A program made the position numbers and the translations under genes. A stretch of DNA of 64,000 nt from Vibrio hibernica (GTDB lineage Bacteria > Pseudomonadota > Gammaproteobacteria > Enterobacterales > Vibrionaceae). The notes under the pieces were generated by a model, which worked only from the letters and a program-made list of their open reading frames with translations, did not search any database and was not told the DNA's origin. Below, piece after piece: positions 31,485 through 44,089 of the stretch (within the stretch, counting starts at the first letter, position 1; each line of letters begins with the position of its first letter). The DNA lies in contig NZ_VHKO01000009.1 of NCBI RefSeq assembly GCF_015223435.1, positions 26,850-90,849 on the forward strand, read 5' to 3'.

Positions 31485-32715
31485 TCAATTCATTCTCGTC
31501 ATCATTTGATTGATGTTTGGAGGTTAATGTCGGTTTATTGGCTAACTTCAACGCAGCAACACGACATTCATAATCAATACGTAGTAATAAAGCAACGGCA
31601 ATTGTCATGATAATAAGACTAGAACCACCATAACTAATCAGCGGTAAAGTCAGCCCTTTAGTCGGTACAATACCCGCCGCCGCGCCTACATTAATAAGAG
31701 TTTGGAATGCAAACCAAATACTAATACTGACGGCTAAAAAGCCACCAAAAATCTCGCCTGACTCCAGTGCTTTCCGACCAATATTTAATGCTTTATACAC
31801 CAAAGCGAAAATCATTAATAAGATACAAACAACACCAATAAAACCTAATTCTTCGGCAACAACGGCAAACACAAAGTCAGTGTGAGCTTCAGGTAAATAT
31901 TCAAGTTTCTGAATCGAATTACCAAGGCCTTGACCAAACCAATCACCTCGACCAAAAGCCATCAATGATTGAGTTAGCTGATAGCCATTACCAAATGGAT
32001 CTTCAAATGGTCGCCAGAAGGATGTCATCCGGCGCATACGGTAAGGTTCACTAATAATCAAAATTGTAACTACGCCAACGCCAATAACTAATAAAGAAAG
32101 GAACTGGACTAATTTAGCACCTGCAATAAAAAGCATCGCAAACAAGGTAACTAGCATTACCACTACAGTACCTAAATCAGGTTGTAATAAAAGTAATACC
32201 GCTAAACAGGTAAAAACAATAATGGGCTTGATGAAGCCGCCAAAGAAGGAGTCTCTCACCTCGTCATTTTTACGCACCAAATAGCTGGACATAAAAATAA
32301 ACAAGGATAACTTTGCAATTTCCGCCGGCTGTAAATTAAATAAGCCAAGAGGGATCCAACGAGAAGCACCGTTAACTGAATGCCCAGCAACCAATACCAC
32401 CAGCAATAAAAACATTGAAACTAACAATAGATGAACACTATGTTTCATCCAACGTTCAAGCGGAATTTGTATCACCACAATAGCAGCGCTCAATGCCAAA
32501 AAGAGGAAAATAGCCTGGCGGACCATAAAATGAAATGGGCTGCCCGTTAAGCGCGTACTGATAGGAAATGACGCAGATGTCACCATCACTAAGCCCGTTA
32601 GCATTAAACCAAATGCTAACCAGACAATTTGTCGGTCATAGAGAACAGGTGGCGAAGCTTGACGCACCCAGCCTTTCACACCGTCGCCTAAATTTTTCAC
32701 TTTCGTTTTAACCAC
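31468..32715 (-). CDS. ftsW: Septal peptidoglycan glycosyltransferase FtsW
   Basis: FtsW is the SEDS-family polymerase that works with FtsI to build septal peptidoglycan. The 415-residue polytopic protein has about ten membrane helices. It carries SEDS landmarks such as [20 protein letters not shown], the periplasmic loop around [21 protein letters not shown], and the C-terminal [16 protein letters not shown], each shown here in part. It lies 74 bp after murD and overlaps murG. Confidence 0.97.
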   Translation of the reverse strand: MVKTKVKNLGDGVKGWVRQASPPVLYDRQIVWLAFGLMLTGLVMVTSASFPISTRLTGSPFHFMVRQAIFLFLALSAAIVVIQIPLERWMKHSVHLLLVSMFLLLVVLVAGHSVNGASRWIPLGLFNLQPAEIAKLSLFIFMSSYLVRKNDEVRDSFFGGFIKPIIVFTCLAVLLLLQPDLGTVVVMLVTLFAMLFIAGAKLVQFLSLLVIGVGVVTILIISEPYRMRRMTSFWRPFEDPFGNGYQLTQSLMAFGRGDWFGQGLGNSIQKLEYLPEAHTDFVFAVVAEELGFIGVVCILLMIFALVYKALNIGRKALESGEIFGGFLAVSISIWFAFQTLINVGAAAGIVPTKGLTLPLISYGGSSLIIMTIAVALLLRIDYECRVAALKLANKPTLTSKHQSNDDENELSENEK

Positions 32716-32789
32716 TTTTGGCCTTTGGATAATGGTTGTGCGTTAAACGCATAAATATAGATAAATGTGTCATAGATGACATTGTCAGA

Positions 32790-34136
32790 TCAAGGTATCG
32801 GGTTCGTATACTGTAAAGCTAATCGAGTAAAGGCATCACCGCGCGCCATAAAATTCTGATACTGGTCAAAACTAGCACAAGCCGGTGATAACATGACGAC
32901 ATCACCAATTTGTAATGTTGAAAATATCCCGGTTAGAACCTGATCAATCGTATCCCAACGTTTCGCTGATGGGTGCAATGCCATAAATTGATCGCCATCT
33001 TGTCCAAAGCAATGCAACTTAACATTCAGCTCAGTCAAGATTGGTGCAAGTTCAGAAAAATCCGCCCCTTTACCAACACCGCCCACCAATAAATGTAAAC
33101 ATCCATCCAACTTCAATCCCGATAAAGCAGCAAGCGTGCTCGCAACGTTGGTGGCTTTAGAATCATTGACCCATTTAATGCCGCCATTATCAGCAACCAA
33201 TTGACATCGATGTGTTAGCCCTGTGTAAGACTTTAACGCCAAATAAGTGTTTTCTAATGGCACGCCAGCACAATCAAGTAACGCCAACGCAACTAAACAA
33301 TTACTGACATTATGTCGCCCAACTAAACTGAGCTCATCAACGCCCAGTAAAGCCTCACCATTTTTAGCAAGATACTCTTTATTATTTTGGTAAATGATCC
33401 CAAACTCTGCCTCATCAAAACCAAAAGAAACGGTTTCAATCTCAGGATTAATACCATTGGTCGCTTTATCCTCTCTATTGACGACAGCAGTTTGAGCGTG
33501 CATGAATATTCTTTGTTTCGCTTGGCCGTAATCCAGCATACCTTGATAGCGATCCATATGATCCTCGGAGAGATTCAAATAGGCGGCCGCGACTAAGTTC
33601 AAACTGGATGTCGTTTCCAATTGAAAACTGGATAGCTCAAGAACGTACAAATCACACTCTTGTTGTAATAAATCTAATGCAGGTACGCCAATATTACCGC
33701 CAACACCAACGTTAATACCGGCCGATTTGGCGAGTACACCCGTTAAATCCGTTACCGTACTTTTACCATTTGATCCGGTAATAGCCAGCACTGGCGCTTT
33801 TACTGCCCAAGCAAATAACTCAATATCCCCCACGACTGGAACATTCTTAGCCAAAGCGGCTTGAATCTGTGGAGTCGTAAGTGCGATACCAGGGTTGGTC
33901 ACGATCAAATCTGCTGCGAGTAACCAGTCTAATTGCCAGCTGCCAATATGCGTTTCAATTGTGCCATCAAGATCGTCTAAACCTGGCGGATTAGGTCGAG
34001 TATCAATCACTTTAATCGTTAAATTGTAAGGTAAGGCTTGCAGGTGTTTCACCACAGATAAGCCAGTCACCCCAAGGCCAACCACGACAACCTGTTGTAT
34101 TCCTTGCCAAGGCGACTCTTGAGTATTCGGCATCAT
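32790..34136 (-). CDS. murD: UDP-N-acetylmuramoyl-L-alanine--D-glutamate ligase MurD
   Basis: MurD adds D-Glu to UDP-MurNAc-L-Ala. The protein (448 residues from this start) has [17 protein letters not shown] at the N-terminus, the P-loop [13 protein letters not shown] near residue 112, [13 protein letters not shown] in the central domain and [14 protein letters not shown] near the C-terminus. Two adjacent ATG codons at 34136 and 34133 are the likely starts; the frame is open to a TTG at 34151. None has a good Shine-Dalgarno sequence, so the exact start is uncertain. It follows mraY by 56 bp. Confidence 0.96.
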   Translation of the reverse strand: MMPNTQESPWQGIQQVVVVGLGVTGLSVVKHLQALPYNLTIKVIDTRPNPPGLDDLDGTIETHIGSWQLDWLLAADLIVTNPGIALTTPQIQAALAKNVPVVGDIELFAWAVKAPVLAITGSNGKSTVTDLTGVLAKSAGINVGVGGNIGVPALDLLQQECDLYVLELSSFQLETTSSLNLVAAAYLNLSEDHMDRYQGMLDYGQAKQRIFMHAQTAVVNREDKATNGINPEIETVSFGFDEAEFGIIYQNNKEYLAKNGEALLGVDELSLVGRHNVSNCLVALALLDCAGVPLENTYLALKSYTGLTHRCQLVADNGGIKWVNDSKATNVASTLAALSGLKLDGCLHLLVGGVGKGADFSELAPILTELNVKLHCFGQDGDQFMALHPSAKRWDTIDQVLTGIFSTLQIGDVVMLSPACASFDQYQNFMARGDAFTRLALQYTNPIP

Positions 34137-34192
34137 GCTTTTTTTTATCAAAATATCGGTCTTATCAAAATAACTGCCTTACAAAAATAAAG

Positions 34193-35275
34193 TTAACGGA
34201 TTTTTAAGGTTGCTAGGCCAATCAAAACTAAAATCATCGAAATGATCCAAAAACGTACGATAACCCGCGGTTCAGGCCAACCTTTTAATTCATAATGGTG
34301 ATGAATGGGTGCCATACGGAAAATACGTTGCCCACGTAATTTATATGAACCCACTTGTAAAATAACCGATAAAGTTTCCATCACGAACACGCCGCCCATG
34401 ATCACCAATACAAACTCTTGACGAATTAATACCGCAATTGTTCCCAAAGCTCCACCTAAAGCTAATGAGCCAACATCGCCCATAAATACTTGAGCAGGAT
34501 AAGTATTGAACCATAAGAAGCCTAAACCAGCACCAACGATGGCGGTGCACACCACGACTAATTCACTGGCATGAGGGATATACGGAATATGCAGATATTC
34601 AGAGAAATTCACGTTCCCTGTCGCCCATGCAATCACCGCAAAACCTGCTGCAACAAATACCGTTGGCATAATGGCAAGCCCATCAAGACCATCGGTTAAG
34701 TTAACCGCGTTACTGGTTCCAACGATCACGAAATAGGTTAATACGATATACATCAAGCCTAGTTGTGGCATCACATCTTTAAAGAAAGGAACAACCAATA
34801 AGGTTGCCGATGTATCTTTGCCTATGGCATATAAAGCAAAAGCCACAACCAGTGCAATCACTGACTGCCAAAAGTATTTCCAGCGAGCAATCAACCCATC
34901 GGTATTTTTTCGTACCACTTTACGGTAATCATCAACAAAACCGACAATGCCGTAGCCAATAAGTACCGCCAGTACCGCCCAAACATAGGGGTTCGATAAA
35001 TCAGCCCACAGCAAAACAGTAATAGAAATTGACGCTAATATCATCACTCCGCCCATCGTCGGAGTACCACGCTTACTAAAGTGAGATTCAGGACCATCGT
35101 TACGTACGACTTGCCCAATTTGTAAAAGTTGTAAACGTTTAATCAGTTTTGGACCCATCCAAAGTGATAATATGAGAGCGGTAATAATGCTTAAAATCGC
35201 TCGAAATGAAAGGTATTCAAACAGGCGAAAGAAAGAATAATATGGCTGTAATAACTCTGATAGCCAAATGATCAT
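34193..35275 (-). CDS. mraY: Phospho-N-acetylmuramoyl-pentapeptide transferase MraY
   Basis: MraY transfers phospho-MurNAc-pentapeptide to undecaprenyl phosphate, making lipid I. The 360-residue polytopic protein (E. coli 360) has about ten transmembrane helices. Landmarks are the catalytic motifs [10 protein letters not shown] (Asp-Asp), [13 protein letters not shown] (Asp nucleophile region) and [12 protein letters not shown], plus the [11 protein letters not shown] loop. Its start overlaps the murF stop by four bases. Confidence 0.98.
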   Translation of the reverse strand: MIIWLSELLQPYYSFFRLFEYLSFRAILSIITALILSLWMGPKLIKRLQLLQIGQVVRNDGPESHFSKRGTPTMGGVMILASISITVLLWADLSNPYVWAVLAVLIGYGIVGFVDDYRKVVRKNTDGLIARWKYFWQSVIALVVAFALYAIGKDTSATLLVVPFFKDVMPQLGLMYIVLTYFVIVGTSNAVNLTDGLDGLAIMPTVFVAAGFAVIAWATGNVNFSEYLHIPYIPHASELVVVCTAIVGAGLGFLWFNTYPAQVFMGDVGSLALGGALGTIAVLIRQEFVLVIMGGVFVMETLSVILQVGSYKLRGQRIFRMAPIHHHYELKGWPEPRVIVRFWIISMILVLIGLATLKIR

Positions 35276-36795
35276 GCGTAAATCTCCTTTAAAGCAGCAA
35301 CAACAAGACTCATATGAGAGCTATGGGCTCCCTTTATCAGTAAGGTGTGTTTAAATTCTGCTGGTGTCTCTATTAGTTGAGTTTCATTTAATGAGTTTGT
35401 TATTTGTGCTTCAATATCGATAGCAAGATTTTGCTTAATAAAACGGATCATAGCGTCATGATCGTCAAAATGCTGGCCATGACAGTGTTTATTGTGGCAA
35501 AGCTGGCTAATAATTTTAGTATCCTCACCAAAGGTAAGTACATAGTCAAAATTAAATTGAGCGGCATGCTCACCGACTTGACGATGTAAAGCAATACTTT
35601 CATCTCCTAGCTCAGCCATAAAGCCAAGAATGAGCCAACGTTTGCCGTGGTAATTAGCCAGTAAATCGACAGCCGCGTTCATGGCTGGCACACTCGCATT
35701 ATAGCTATCATCAATCAATCGGATATTATCCGTTAAATCTATCGCTTCTACACGACCAGTTACATTGGTCGCGGCTTCTAATCCATTCACAACTTCATCA
35801 AGTGTTGCGCCTACTTGCATTGCCATTGCGGCAGCGGCTAATCCATTTGCTACATTATGCTGACCAATCATAGGCAATAATACGCTAGTACTTCCTTGTG
35901 GAGACACTAACGTGAAACAAGCTTGTCCTGATGACTGCATTTGAATATCTTGTGCAAAAAAATCAGCGTTAACATTGCGTTCAGAAAAGGTCACCACCTT
36001 CTTGTCACTGAGAATATCGTGCCAATGCGCTAAACCATTACTGTCTAAGTTAATAATCGCAACGCCATCTTTTGGCAGGCCTTGAAAAATTTCACCTTTC
36101 GCTTTAGCTACCCCATCAAGAGAACCAAACCCTTCAAGGTGAGCGGCAGCGATATTATTCACTAACGCGACACTCGGTTGTGTCAATTGCGTCGTATAGG
36201 CAATCTCACCTAAATGATTTGCACCTAACTCAATAACCGCGTAATCGTCATTTTTTTGGCTGCGTAATAATGTTAATGGCACACCTATTTCATTATTAAA
36301 ATTACCGTTAGTCGCCAGTACTTGACCTTTTTGTTTTAAAATCGCCGCCAACATTTCTTTAACGGTCGTTTTTCCGCAACTGCCGGTTAACGCCAAAGTT
36401 TTCGCTTGTGATTGCTGATGCACCCAAGCGCCCAATTGCCCTAACGCGATCTGTGTATCTTCTACTAACACCTGATAAATAGGTAAATCTAACGGTTTCG
36501 AGACTACTAATGGTTTTGAGACTAATAGGCCGGCCGCTTTGTTATCGATGGCTTGCTGACAAAAATCATGTGCATCAAAACGCTCACCAATTAAAGCGAC
36601 AAATAATGCCCCTACTTCAACTTGGCGAGTATCCGTGGTTACTGAGGTTACCTGAATATCATTGAGATTAACTTGGGTATCATTGAGATTAACTTGGGTA
36701 TCTTGATCAACTTGGCCATATTGATTAGCGTCATCGACACCAAGAACCTTACCTGATGTAATCGAAGCCAATTGTTGTAGCGTGAAAGGGATCAT
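35272..36795 (-). CDS. murF: UDP-MurNAc-tripeptide--D-Ala-D-Ala ligase MurF
   Basis: MurF adds D-Ala-D-Ala to the UDP-MurNAc tripeptide. At 507 residues it is longer than E. coli MurF (452). P-loop [14 protein letters not shown] lies near residue 145, followed by [26 protein letters not shown] and [11 protein letters not shown]. Two insertions sit in the N-terminal UDP-binding domain: TQVNLND repeated twice (about residues 32-45), produced by an exact 21-bp tandem duplication, and [12 protein letters not shown] nearby, which looks like a diverged 18-bp duplication. Both are in frame and near the surface-loop region. It overlaps murE and mraY by four bases each. Confidence 0.96.
   Translation of the reverse strand: MIPFTLQQLASITSGKVLGVDDANQYGQVDQDTQVNLNDTQVNLNDIQVTSVTTDTRQVEVGALFVALIGERFDAHDFCQQAIDNKAAGLLVSKPLVVSKPLDLPIYQVLVEDTQIALGQLGAWVHQQSQAKTLALTGSCGKTTVKEMLAAILKQKGQVLATNGNFNNEIGVPLTLLRSQKNDDYAVIELGANHLGEIAYTTQLTQPSVALVNNIAAAHLEGFGSLDGVAKAKGEIFQGLPKDGVAIINLDSNGLAHWHDILSDKKVVTFSERNVNADFFAQDIQMQSSGQACFTLVSPQGSTSVLLPMIGQHNVANGLAAAAMAMQVGATLDEVVNGLEAATNVTGRVEAIDLTDNIRLIDDSYNASVPAMNAAVDLLANYHGKRWLILGFMAELGDESIALHRQVGEHAAQFNFDYVLTFGEDTKIISQLCHNKHCHGQHFDDHDAMIRFIKQNLAIDIEAQITNSLNETQLIETPAEFKHTLLIKGAHSSHMSLVVAALKEIYA
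36661..36702. repeat. Exact 21-bp tandem duplication inside murF
   Basis: The unit ATTGAGATTAACTTGGGTATC occurs at 36661-36681 and immediately again at 36682-36702 without mismatch (21 bases: positions given rather than relying on the string). It encodes a duplicated heptapeptide near the MurF N-terminus. An exact copy suggests a recent slippage event or ongoing length variation. Confidence 0.9.
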
Positions 36796-38291
36796 AATGT
36801 CAGTCCTAATAACTCGCAGGCGGTTTCTCTATCAGAATAATGAACCGTTTGGTTGCCAATAATTTGATAAGTCTCATGACCTTTACCCGTCAATAAAATA
36901 ATATCGTTTTCCTCAGCATGATTGAGAGCATATTGGCAAGCGTCAAATCGAGAATGGATCACATGAATTTGATTCGGTTTTACTGCACCTTTCAGCATAT
37001 CGCTTACAATCACAGTCGGATCTTCACCGCGAGGATTATCATCGGTAATAATAGATTCATCCGCCAGACGTTCAGATATTTCAGTCATCATTGGCCGTTT
37101 ACCTGTATCACGATCGCCACCACAACCAAAAATAGACCACAACTTACCCGTACAATGGACTCGAAGTGCCATTAACGCTTTCTCTAGTGCATCGGGAGTA
37201 TGGGCATAATCAACCACTATTTTTGCTTTACTCGGTTCAAGTGAATCGGATGGTGATTGAAATAATTCCATTCGACCAACGACTGGCACTAATTTAGGCG
37301 ATACCGCGACTAATTGCTCAAGTTCAAAACCAAGGCTTAATAATGTCGCCAATGCAACCATCACATTATTGGCATTAAACGCGCCAATTAAAGCCGTGTC
37401 TAATTGAGCGCTCCCCCAATAACCATCAAGAACAATATGAATGCCACGCTCAGAATAATCGACATGGTTTGCCCATAACGCGCGATGTTGTCCATCAAAA
37501 AGACTTAATGATACCGCAACCGCATTAGGCAATTTATCCAACCATTGCAGTCCAGTCGTATCATCTGCGTTGATAATTTGATGTTGACAATCATGGCTTT
37601 CAAACAGCTGAAATTTAGCACGCGCATACTCTTCCATACTGCCATGATAATCCAAATGATCGCGGCTCAGATTGGTAAACACACCTGCGGAAAATTTTAA
37701 TGCTTTAACACGCCCCTGAACCAAACCATGAGAAGACACTTCTAATGCCGTGTAGTCAGCGCCCTGTTTGTGTAATTGAGATAACATTTGCTGAATTTCA
37801 ACCGCATTACCCGTGGTATTAATTGCAGGCTGCAAATCATTTAAAAAACCATTACCTGTCGTACCCATTACCGCCGCTCTTTTACCAACAAGATCAATCC
37901 ATTGAGCAATCAGCTGAGAAATCGTAGTTTTGCCATTAGTGCCAGTAATACCAATCAACTCCATTGGCGCATAATGATAAAGTCGCGCCGCAAGTGCTGA
38001 TAAAAACTGACTAATATTATCGAGATAAATGACGGGGATTAACTTGCGATATTCAATCGTCCCATGAGGATATTGTTCATCGGCATCCGCCATAACCGCT
38101 GAGCAACCAAGCTCAATCGCTTTGTCGATAAAAATACGACCATCGACAGCGTGGCCTTTTATCGCCACAAACACGTCACCAGAGGTTACTTTGCGGCTAT
38201 CAAGTTGAAGCTGAGTCACCTGCGCATCTTGTTCAGCCGTTAATTCAAATGTCAGCCACGGTGATAATAACGAGGTTAAAGTCTGCGACAT
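36792..38291 (-). CDS. murE: UDP-MurNAc-L-Ala-D-Glu--meso-diaminopimelate ligase MurE
   Basis: MurE adds the third stem-peptide residue. The 499-residue protein has the P-loop [18 protein letters not shown] near residue 115, [31 protein letters not shown] and the substrate-selecting motif DDNPRGEDP. In that motif the DNPR sequence is the signature for meso-diaminopimelate rather than lysine. It starts two bases downstream of the ftsI stop and overlaps murF by four bases, so the genes are translationally linked. Confidence 0.98.
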   Translation of the reverse strand: MSQTLTSLLSPWLTFELTAEQDAQVTQLQLDSRKVTSGDVFVAIKGHAVDGRIFIDKAIELGCSAVMADADEQYPHGTIEYRKLIPVIYLDNISQFLSALAARLYHYAPMELIGITGTNGKTTISQLIAQWIDLVGKRAAVMGTTGNGFLNDLQPAINTTGNAVEIQQMLSQLHKQGADYTALEVSSHGLVQGRVKALKFSAGVFTNLSRDHLDYHGSMEEYARAKFQLFESHDCQHQIINADDTTGLQWLDKLPNAVAVSLSLFDGQHRALWANHVDYSERGIHIVLDGYWGSAQLDTALIGAFNANNVMVALATLLSLGFELEQLVAVSPKLVPVVGRMELFQSPSDSLEPSKAKIVVDYAHTPDALEKALMALRVHCTGKLWSIFGCGGDRDTGKRPMMTEISERLADESIITDDNPRGEDPTVIVSDMLKGAVKPNQIHVIHSRFDACQYALNHAEENDIILLTGKGHETYQIIGNQTVHYSDRETACELLGLTL

Positions 38292-38293
38292 GC

Positions 38294-40042
38294 TTATTCC
38301 CCTTTCTCTGATTCAGGCGTGGCATCCGGTGCGACATTCAAAATTTGCAGCGCCCCTTTCATTACCTCAGAAAAAACAGGACCCGCCACCGTACCACCAT
38401 AGAATTGATCACCTTGCGGCTCATTGATTACAACCACTAACGCCAAACGAGGGTTACTAATTGGCGCAATGCCTGCCGTTAATGAAACATATTGGTCACT
38501 ATAACCACCGGCTTTTGCTTTACGAGACGTCCCCGTTTTAGCGCCAACACGATAACCCGGCACTCTCGCTTCAACGGCAGTACCACCCTTATGTGTCACT
38601 TGTTCTAACATATTCACAACGCGACGAGCTGCATCAGCATCGGCCGCTCTAAATGATTTCCCCGTATGATTACTTTTCAGCAAATGCAGAGGCATGTTCA
38701 CCCCCATGTTGCCAAGAGTGGCATAAGCATGTGCAAGCTGAAGTGGCGTAACCGAAATACCATACCCAAACGCCAATGTTGCTTCTTCAAATGGAGACCA
38801 GCGACGACGATCAGGGAAAATACCCGTCACTTCCCCAGGTAACTGAACACCTGAAACATTACCAAAACCCACACTGCCATACATCGCTAAAACATCACGT
38901 ACGTCCATTCGCAGCGCAATCGTCGCAATCCCGACGTTACTTGATTTTTTCAAGATGGTGGTCAATGACGCCTTGCCTGCTTTTTCAGAATCGCGTACTC
39001 GGCTGCCACCCACACGCATAATACCGTTTCCAGTATCAATGATAGTGTTTGGATTAATGATGCCTTTATCTAATCCCGCCAACATAACAAATGGTTTCAT
39101 GGTTGAACCCGGCTCGATTGAATCGGTAATCGCACGGTTACGCATTCGAAAGCTTTGAAGTTGATCTCGATTATTAGGATTGTAAGAAGGCGCATTCACC
39201 ATGGCTAAAATATCGCCGCTTTTCACATCAATTAAAACCGCGGAACCAGAGGTAGCACGGAAATCGGCAACGGCTTGTTTAATCGCACGATAAGCAATCG
39301 CTTGGAGGCGCTGATCAATCGTCAATTGCAAAGGTTTACCCGGCCTTTGAGTCTTTAGTGATATATTTTCAACCACTCGACCAAAGCGGTCTTTTCTTAT
39401 TGTTCTTTTACCCGCTTCACCGGTTAGCCAATCTTCATAACTACTTTCAAGCCCTTCAAGACCATGTCCATCAATACCTGTTACACCAATAACATGCGCG
39501 CTGACTTCACCTGATGGGTAAAATCGACGAGATTCATCTTTTAAACCAATACCAGGGAGTTTCAATTCACGTACATATTTTGACATCGCAGGATTAACTT
39601 GACGCTGAAGATAGATAAAGCGTTTATTCTTGTTCTTCTCAATTTTGCGCACTAACCCTTTTTGATCCAGCCCCAGTACATTTGCTAATGCGTACCAACG
39701 TTGAATTTCATCTAAACCATTCTCTTTAAAAATAGTATACGGATCGGCCCATACCGCTTGCACTGGTACACTTACTGCTAGTTGCTCACCATTACGATCA
39801 GAAATAATGCCACGCGCCGTTGGAATAGCCTTAACGCGAACTGAACGCATATTGGCTTGTTCAATTAGCTGATCAGGCTCAATCACCTGAATATAGGCAG
39901 TTCTTCCGATTAAAGTCAGTAAAGCTAGCACAACAAAACCAAGCACTAAGTTATAGCGCCAAGCAATCAACAGCGGCGCCTTTTTTTTGACCTTCGCTTT
40001 AATCGGTTTTCGTACATTCTTTTTAGGGGTAGGCTTTTTCAT
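38294..40042 (-). CDS. ftsI: Septal peptidoglycan transpeptidase FtsI (PBP3)
   Basis: FtsI is the division-specific class B penicillin-binding protein that crosslinks septal peptidoglycan with FtsW. The 582-residue protein has a basic cytoplasmic N-terminus and one transmembrane helix (about 31-50). The pedestal domain contains RGIISDRNG (about 77-85). The transpeptidase domain has the nucleophile motif S313-T-M-K316, an SSN motif (KKSSNVGIA) and KTGTS. It overlaps ftsL by four bases. Confidence 0.98.
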   Translation of the reverse strand: MKKPTPKKNVRKPIKAKVKKKAPLLIAWRYNLVLGFVVLALLTLIGRTAYIQVIEPDQLIEQANMRSVRVKAIPTARGIISDRNGEQLAVSVPVQAVWADPYTIFKENGLDEIQRWYALANVLGLDQKGLVRKIEKNKNKRFIYLQRQVNPAMSKYVRELKLPGIGLKDESRRFYPSGEVSAHVIGVTGIDGHGLEGLESSYEDWLTGEAGKRTIRKDRFGRVVENISLKTQRPGKPLQLTIDQRLQAIAYRAIKQAVADFRATSGSAVLIDVKSGDILAMVNAPSYNPNNRDQLQSFRMRNRAITDSIEPGSTMKPFVMLAGLDKGIINPNTIIDTGNGIMRVGGSRVRDSEKAGKASLTTILKKSSNVGIATIALRMDVRDVLAMYGSVGFGNVSGVQLPGEVTGIFPDRRRWSPFEEATLAFGYGISVTPLQLAHAYATLGNMGVNMPLHLLKSNHTGKSFRAADADAARRVVNMLEQVTHKGGTAVEARVPGYRVGAKTGTSRKAKAGGYSDQYVSLTAGIAPISNPRLALVVVINEPQGDQFYGGTVAGPVFSEVMKGALQILNVAPDATPESEKGE

Positions 40043-40359
40043 TTCAGGTTCACAATCACTTCTTTATCTGAGTCAGGTCGTTTCATATCAAGATCTTTAA
40101 TTGCGATCCTTTGAACTCGGGTATGCTCAGCGAGCGCGTTTTCTTCTAAAATGAGATTTCGCCATTCGCTATCTAGTTTTTCTCTATTCTCTAAAAGGCC
40201 ATCTCTGAGAGTGATTTGAGTACGAGTTTGGTAAGTCGTTAGTACCACCCCAATTGACGTGGCAAAAATTAACACTAATAGGAACAATGGAAACTTACCA
40301 ATAGAGGTTAAGTCACGCCATATAGATCGAACTAAACTCGGTGGAGTTTGATTTGTCAT
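40039..40359 (-). CDS. ftsL: Cell division protein FtsL
   Basis: FtsL is a small bitopic protein that forms the FtsQLB activator complex. The 106-residue product has a short cytoplasmic part, one transmembrane helix (about 22-40, [20 protein letters not shown]) and a periplasmic leucine-zipper-like coiled coil (about 45-95, with [19 protein letters not shown]). Its ends overlap rsmH and ftsI by four bases each, the classic dcw packing. Confidence 0.95.
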   Translation of the reverse strand: MTNQTPPSLVRSIWRDLTSIGKFPLFLLVLIFATSIGVVLTTYQTRTQITLRDGLLENREKLDSEWRNLILEENALAEHTRVQRIAIKDLDMKRPDSDKEVIVNLK

Positions 40360-41342
40360 AACGCTTCTGGTTGTTCAACCGCTAATTTTTCAGCGATACG
40401 TAAAACAGAACTGCGAGAACGAGTATTCACTTCGACCTCAGATTGTGAGGGCTTGATGGCTTTACTCATCGTTTTCATATTCGCAGAGCCGAGTTTCTTG
40501 ATCTGATCTTCGGTTAACGGTAACCCATGCGGGACTTGTGGGCCTTGGCTTTCACGGCGCATAAATCGTTTCACCATACGATCTTCTAATGAATGGAAAC
40601 TGATCACCGATAAACGACCTTCCGGGGCCAAAATAGACATCGCTCCTTTTAGGGCAAAATCAATTTCTTCTAATTCACTATTAATATAAATACGAATCGC
40701 TTGGAAACTACGTGTTGCAGGGTGTTTTTTTTCTTTAAAATTCTTCGGGGCGACATCTGAAATAAGCTTTGCCAATTGACCGGTACGAGTTAAAGGTTCT
40801 TTTTCTGGATTCTCTCTGCACTCTTGTTGGTAAGCAACAATGCCTTTGGCAATGCGACGAGCATGTTTTTCTTCACCAAACTCGCGAAGTACCCAAGTAA
40901 TATCATCGAGCTCAGCTTCCGCTAACCATTGCGCCGCAGATTGCCCAGTTGTTGGATCCATTCGCATATCCAATGGGCCGTCTTTCATAAAGCTAAAACC
41001 GCGATCAGCATCGTCAAGTTGTGGTGAAGAGACGCCTAAGTCAAATAAAACGCCATCCACCTTACCGACTAATTCATATTGTTCCGCGTAGCTTTCAATG
41101 CCTGAAAATGGGCCATGAATGATAGTAAAACGAGGATCATCAATTTTGGCCGCTTCTGCAATCGCTTGAGGATCTCGGTCAATACTATACAAACGACCAT
41201 TTTCACCTAAGCGAGATAAAATAGTGCGACTATGACCACCACGACCAAATGTGCCGTCAATATAAATACCATTTGGCTTTATATTCAACCCATCAATGGA
41301 TTCATTTAAAAGTACTGAAACATGTTGAAAGGTATCGGTCAT
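40356..41342 (-). CDS. rsmH: 16S rRNA (cytosine(1402)-N(4))-methyltransferase RsmH
   Basis: RsmH (MraW) methylates N4 of C1402 in the ribosomal P site. The 328-residue protein opens with [15 protein letters not shown] and has the SAM motif [15 protein letters not shown], then [31 protein letters not shown] and [15 protein letters not shown]. It is the first gene of the dcw cluster here. mraZ, which normally precedes it, is absent, so the cluster promoter must lie between 41343 and 41545. Confidence 0.98.
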   Translation of the reverse strand: MTDTFQHVSVLLNESIDGLNIKPNGIYIDGTFGRGGHSRTILSRLGENGRLYSIDRDPQAIAEAAKIDDPRFTIIHGPFSGIESYAEQYELVGKVDGVLFDLGVSSPQLDDADRGFSFMKDGPLDMRMDPTTGQSAAQWLAEAELDDITWVLREFGEEKHARRIAKGIVAYQQECRENPEKEPLTRTGQLAKLISDVAPKNFKEKKHPATRSFQAIRIYINSELEEIDFALKGAMSILAPEGRLSVISFHSLEDRMVKRFMRRESQGPQVPHGLPLTEDQIKKLGSANMKTMSKAIKPSQSEVEVNTRSRSSVLRIAEKLAVEQPEAL

Positions 41343-41544
41343 AACAGAAATTAACTCAATTGGTGATTAGTTGACTAGGATATTCATGTCCCGCACTCAA
41401 CGCAAGAAAAGAGCGGTATATATACTGTGATTTCGGCTAATTTTATGCTGAATTCAACGAAGTTCGTTAACCCAAAGTAAAAAATACTTTATTTCGATAG
41501 ATTTAAGGCTAATTGAGGGGAAGTAGAGGCCGGAATCGGTAGAT
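41343..41544 (-). promoter_or_regulatory. Region upstream of the dcw cluster, without mraZ
   Basis: About 200 bp separate rsmH from the RNase P RNA terminator. In most gamma-proteobacteria mraZ (about 150 codons) fills this place. No reading frame resembling it is present, and I see none of the repeated GTGGG-type boxes that MraZ binds. The promoter for the whole division cluster is expected here, but I cannot pick out a convincing -35/-10 pair. Confidence 0.55.
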
Positions 41545-41578
41545 AAAGAAAAACCCACCGCAGAAAACTGCGATGGGT
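41545..41578 (-). terminator. Terminator of the RNase P RNA gene
   Basis: On the minus strand ACCCATCGCAG and CTGCGGTGGGT (41578 to 41553) form an eleven-base-pair stem around TTTT, followed by TTTTC. Confidence 0.9.
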
Positions 41579-41584
41579 CTCAAT

Positions 41585-42022
<438 letters not shown>

Positions 42023-42069
42023 GCGGCGGATTATACGCAAACCACCTTAGAAGACAAGCATTGCCGAGC

Positions 42070-43095
42070 TTATCGCGTAATTATTCTTATCCACATCGGC
42101 TTATCACCAACAGGATACCGATGAGCAAAAGTTAGCTTACCGGATTCTTCATTCAACTTATAACTCGCCACATGATTTGAATGTTGGCCGGCGCACACCA
42201 GCCATGAATCATCTGCCGATAGCGCAAAGCCCCGGGGCACTAGCTCTGTATCAATAAGTTCAATTAGCGTTAATCCACCCGAAAATGAATCAATAGAAAA
42301 TAAAGCCAAGGTGCTCGATGTCCTTTCACTGACATAAAGGAAACGTGCATTTTTAGTCATAAGGATATCAGCAGCTCCAAAAGGCCCAACAAAATCTACA
42401 GGCATATAACTGAGTGTTTGCTTCAACTGCCATAACGATTGTTCATCTCTGGAAAAGTGCAGTATATCGCCATCTAATTCATTAATAACGTAAACATTAT
42501 TAGCACAAGCATCCTGAGCCATATGCCTTGGCCCCGCACCAACATTTGTCACTAATTTAGATTGAAGCTGAGAAGTATTGCTTAAATAACCGTTCTGGTT
42601 AAAACGATATAAATTAATTTCATCATCGCCCAAGCATGCACAAAAGATGGTTTGTTGATCTAAAGCTGGTTGAGAAGTGCTATGTTGGTCTGCAACACTC
42701 ATCACCGAGTGGGCCTTCGTCAAATGTTCAATCACTTGATGAGGTGTTTGTGCGATACCATTCGAATCAATACGACTGACGGCTAAGGAATTTTGAGCAT
42801 AAGAACTCAATAATAAATATTGCCCGGTGGTATCAAGACATGAGGACGATGCACTCACAGGCATAGAAGTGCATCCGATTTCTGTAAGTTTACCGTCGCT
42901 TTCAATCTCATAGCTCAGCAAAGCAAACTCAGGTCGAACGGTGGCGTATAGAAAACGCTGATCGGAGCTGATTGTTACGGGCTGAACTTCGCCCGGCGTT
43001 TCCACAATTTGCAGCACTTCAAATGCACCATCCGGTCCCATACGCAAAACATGCAACTGGCAACTATTCGGGCAAGACACATACACCACATTCAC
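42070..43095 (-). CDS. pgl: Beta-propeller lactonase, probable 6-phosphogluconolactonase (YbhE type)
   Basis: The product (341 residues) aligns in outline along its length with E. coli Pgl/YbhE, the seven-bladed propeller enzyme of the oxidative pentose phosphate pathway. Shared landmarks include PGEVQPVTISSDQRFLYATVRPEF in parts, GAGPRHM, NELDGDIL and the closing GDKPMWI. I chose the GTG at 43095 because AAAGGAG (43105-43111) lies nine bases upstream and the sequence then begins at the first propeller strand. An ATG at 43146, abutting rsmI, would add 17 unconserved residues. The enzymatic assignment rests on similarity recalled from memory. Confidence 0.8.
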   Translation of the reverse strand: MNVVYVSCPNSCQLHVLRMGPDGAFEVLQIVETPGEVQPVTISSDQRFLYATVRPEFALLSYEIESDGKLTEIGCTSMPVSASSSCLDTTGQYLLLSSYAQNSLAVSRIDSNGIAQTPHQVIEHLTKAHSVMSVADQHSTSQPALDQQTIFCACLGDDEINLYRFNQNGYLSNTSQLQSKLVTNVGAGPRHMAQDACANNVYVINELDGDILHFSRDEQSLWQLKQTLSYMPVDFVGPFGAADILMTKNARFLYVSERTSSTLALFSIDSFSGGLTLIELIDTELVPRGFALSADDSWLVCAGQHSNHVASYKLNEESGKLTFAHRYPVGDKPMWIRIITR

Positions 43096-43146
43096 AGCCA
43101 CAGACTCCTTTAATTTATAAAACGCACGCTTTATTAAGAAATGCAC

Positions 43147-44013
43147 TTACTCTAAATGTTCAAGACCCCATTTATACAAAGCATTTTTCTTCAGATTATG
43201 AATTTCAGCCACTAACGCCGCAGCTTTTTTAAGTGGCAGTTCTTTGACTAAAATAGATAAGGTTCTTAAAGCATCATCCGGAAGTGCATCGACTTGCTTA
43301 TCTTCACGGTAACCATGAATAAGTAGCACCATTTCACCACGTTTACGATTTGAGTCTTGCTCAATCCATTCAATCAGCTCACCTAATGGGGCTCCATGGA
43401 TGGTTTCAAAGGTTTTGGTTAACTCCCGTGCTAATACCACTTCGCGATCCGGCCCTAAAACCTCTAGCATATCCGCTAAAGAATCGGTGATTCGGTGGGG
43501 AGACTCATAAAAAATACAGGTTCGTTCTGCTTTAATGATCTCAAGCAGTTTATCTTTACGACCTTTGCTTTTGGCAGGGAAAAAGCCTTCAAAACTAAAA
43601 CGATCAGAAGGTAAGCCTGATGCACTTAACGCCGTGATCACCGCACATGCTCCCGGTAAAGGCACAACTTTAACCCCAGCTTGACGACATTTGGTGACTA
43701 AATGATACCCTGGATCGCTAATTAATGGCGTCCCCGCATCCGAAACTAATGCAATGGATTCGCCAGCAAGCACCTTTTCAACTAAAACTTGTGCTTTTTG
43801 CTGTTCATTATGATCATGTAAAGCATAAGTTTTGGTTGTAATGCCAAAATGAGATAACAATCGGCCAGTGTGCCTTGTATCTTCAGCAGCAATCAGGTCA
43901 ACTTGATGCAACACCTCTAATGAACGCTGAGTAATATCACCAAGGTTACCAATTGGAGTCGGTACAATGTATAAGGCAGGAAGCTCTAAAAGAGCGCTTT
44001 TGTTATCTATCAT
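43147..44013 (-). CDS. rsmI: 16S rRNA (cytidine(1402)-2'-O)-methyltransferase RsmI
   Basis: RsmI adds the 2'-O-methyl to C1402, the same nucleotide that RsmH methylates on N4, so both enzymes for this base are encoded within 3 kb. The 288-residue protein has the tetrapyrrole-methylase fold signatures [47 protein letters not shown] and [20 protein letters not shown] in parts, and FYESPHRI. It is divergent from lpoA across 76 bp. Confidence 0.97.
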   Translation of the reverse strand: MIDNKSALLELPALYIVPTPIGNLGDITQRSLEVLHQVDLIAAEDTRHTGRLLSHFGITTKTYALHDHNEQQKAQVLVEKVLAGESIALVSDAGTPLISDPGYHLVTKCRQAGVKVVPLPGACAVITALSASGLPSDRFSFEGFFPAKSKGRKDKLLEIIKAERTCIFYESPHRITDSLADMLEVLGPDREVVLARELTKTFETIHGAPLGELIEWIEQDSNRKRGEMVLLIHGYREDKQVDALPDDALRTLSILVKELPLKKAAALVAEIHNLKKNALYKWGLEHLE

Positions 44014-44089
44014 TTGTTTACCATCACTTGAGCGATTAATATAGAGACTATCTTCACATGATTATCTCACTGACTAAGAATAAGAACGC

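Noticed and set aside
34137..34151. TTG start for murD at 34151
   Set aside because: Adjacent ATG codons at 34136 and 34133 fit the conserved N-terminus better; neither option has a strong ribosome-binding site.
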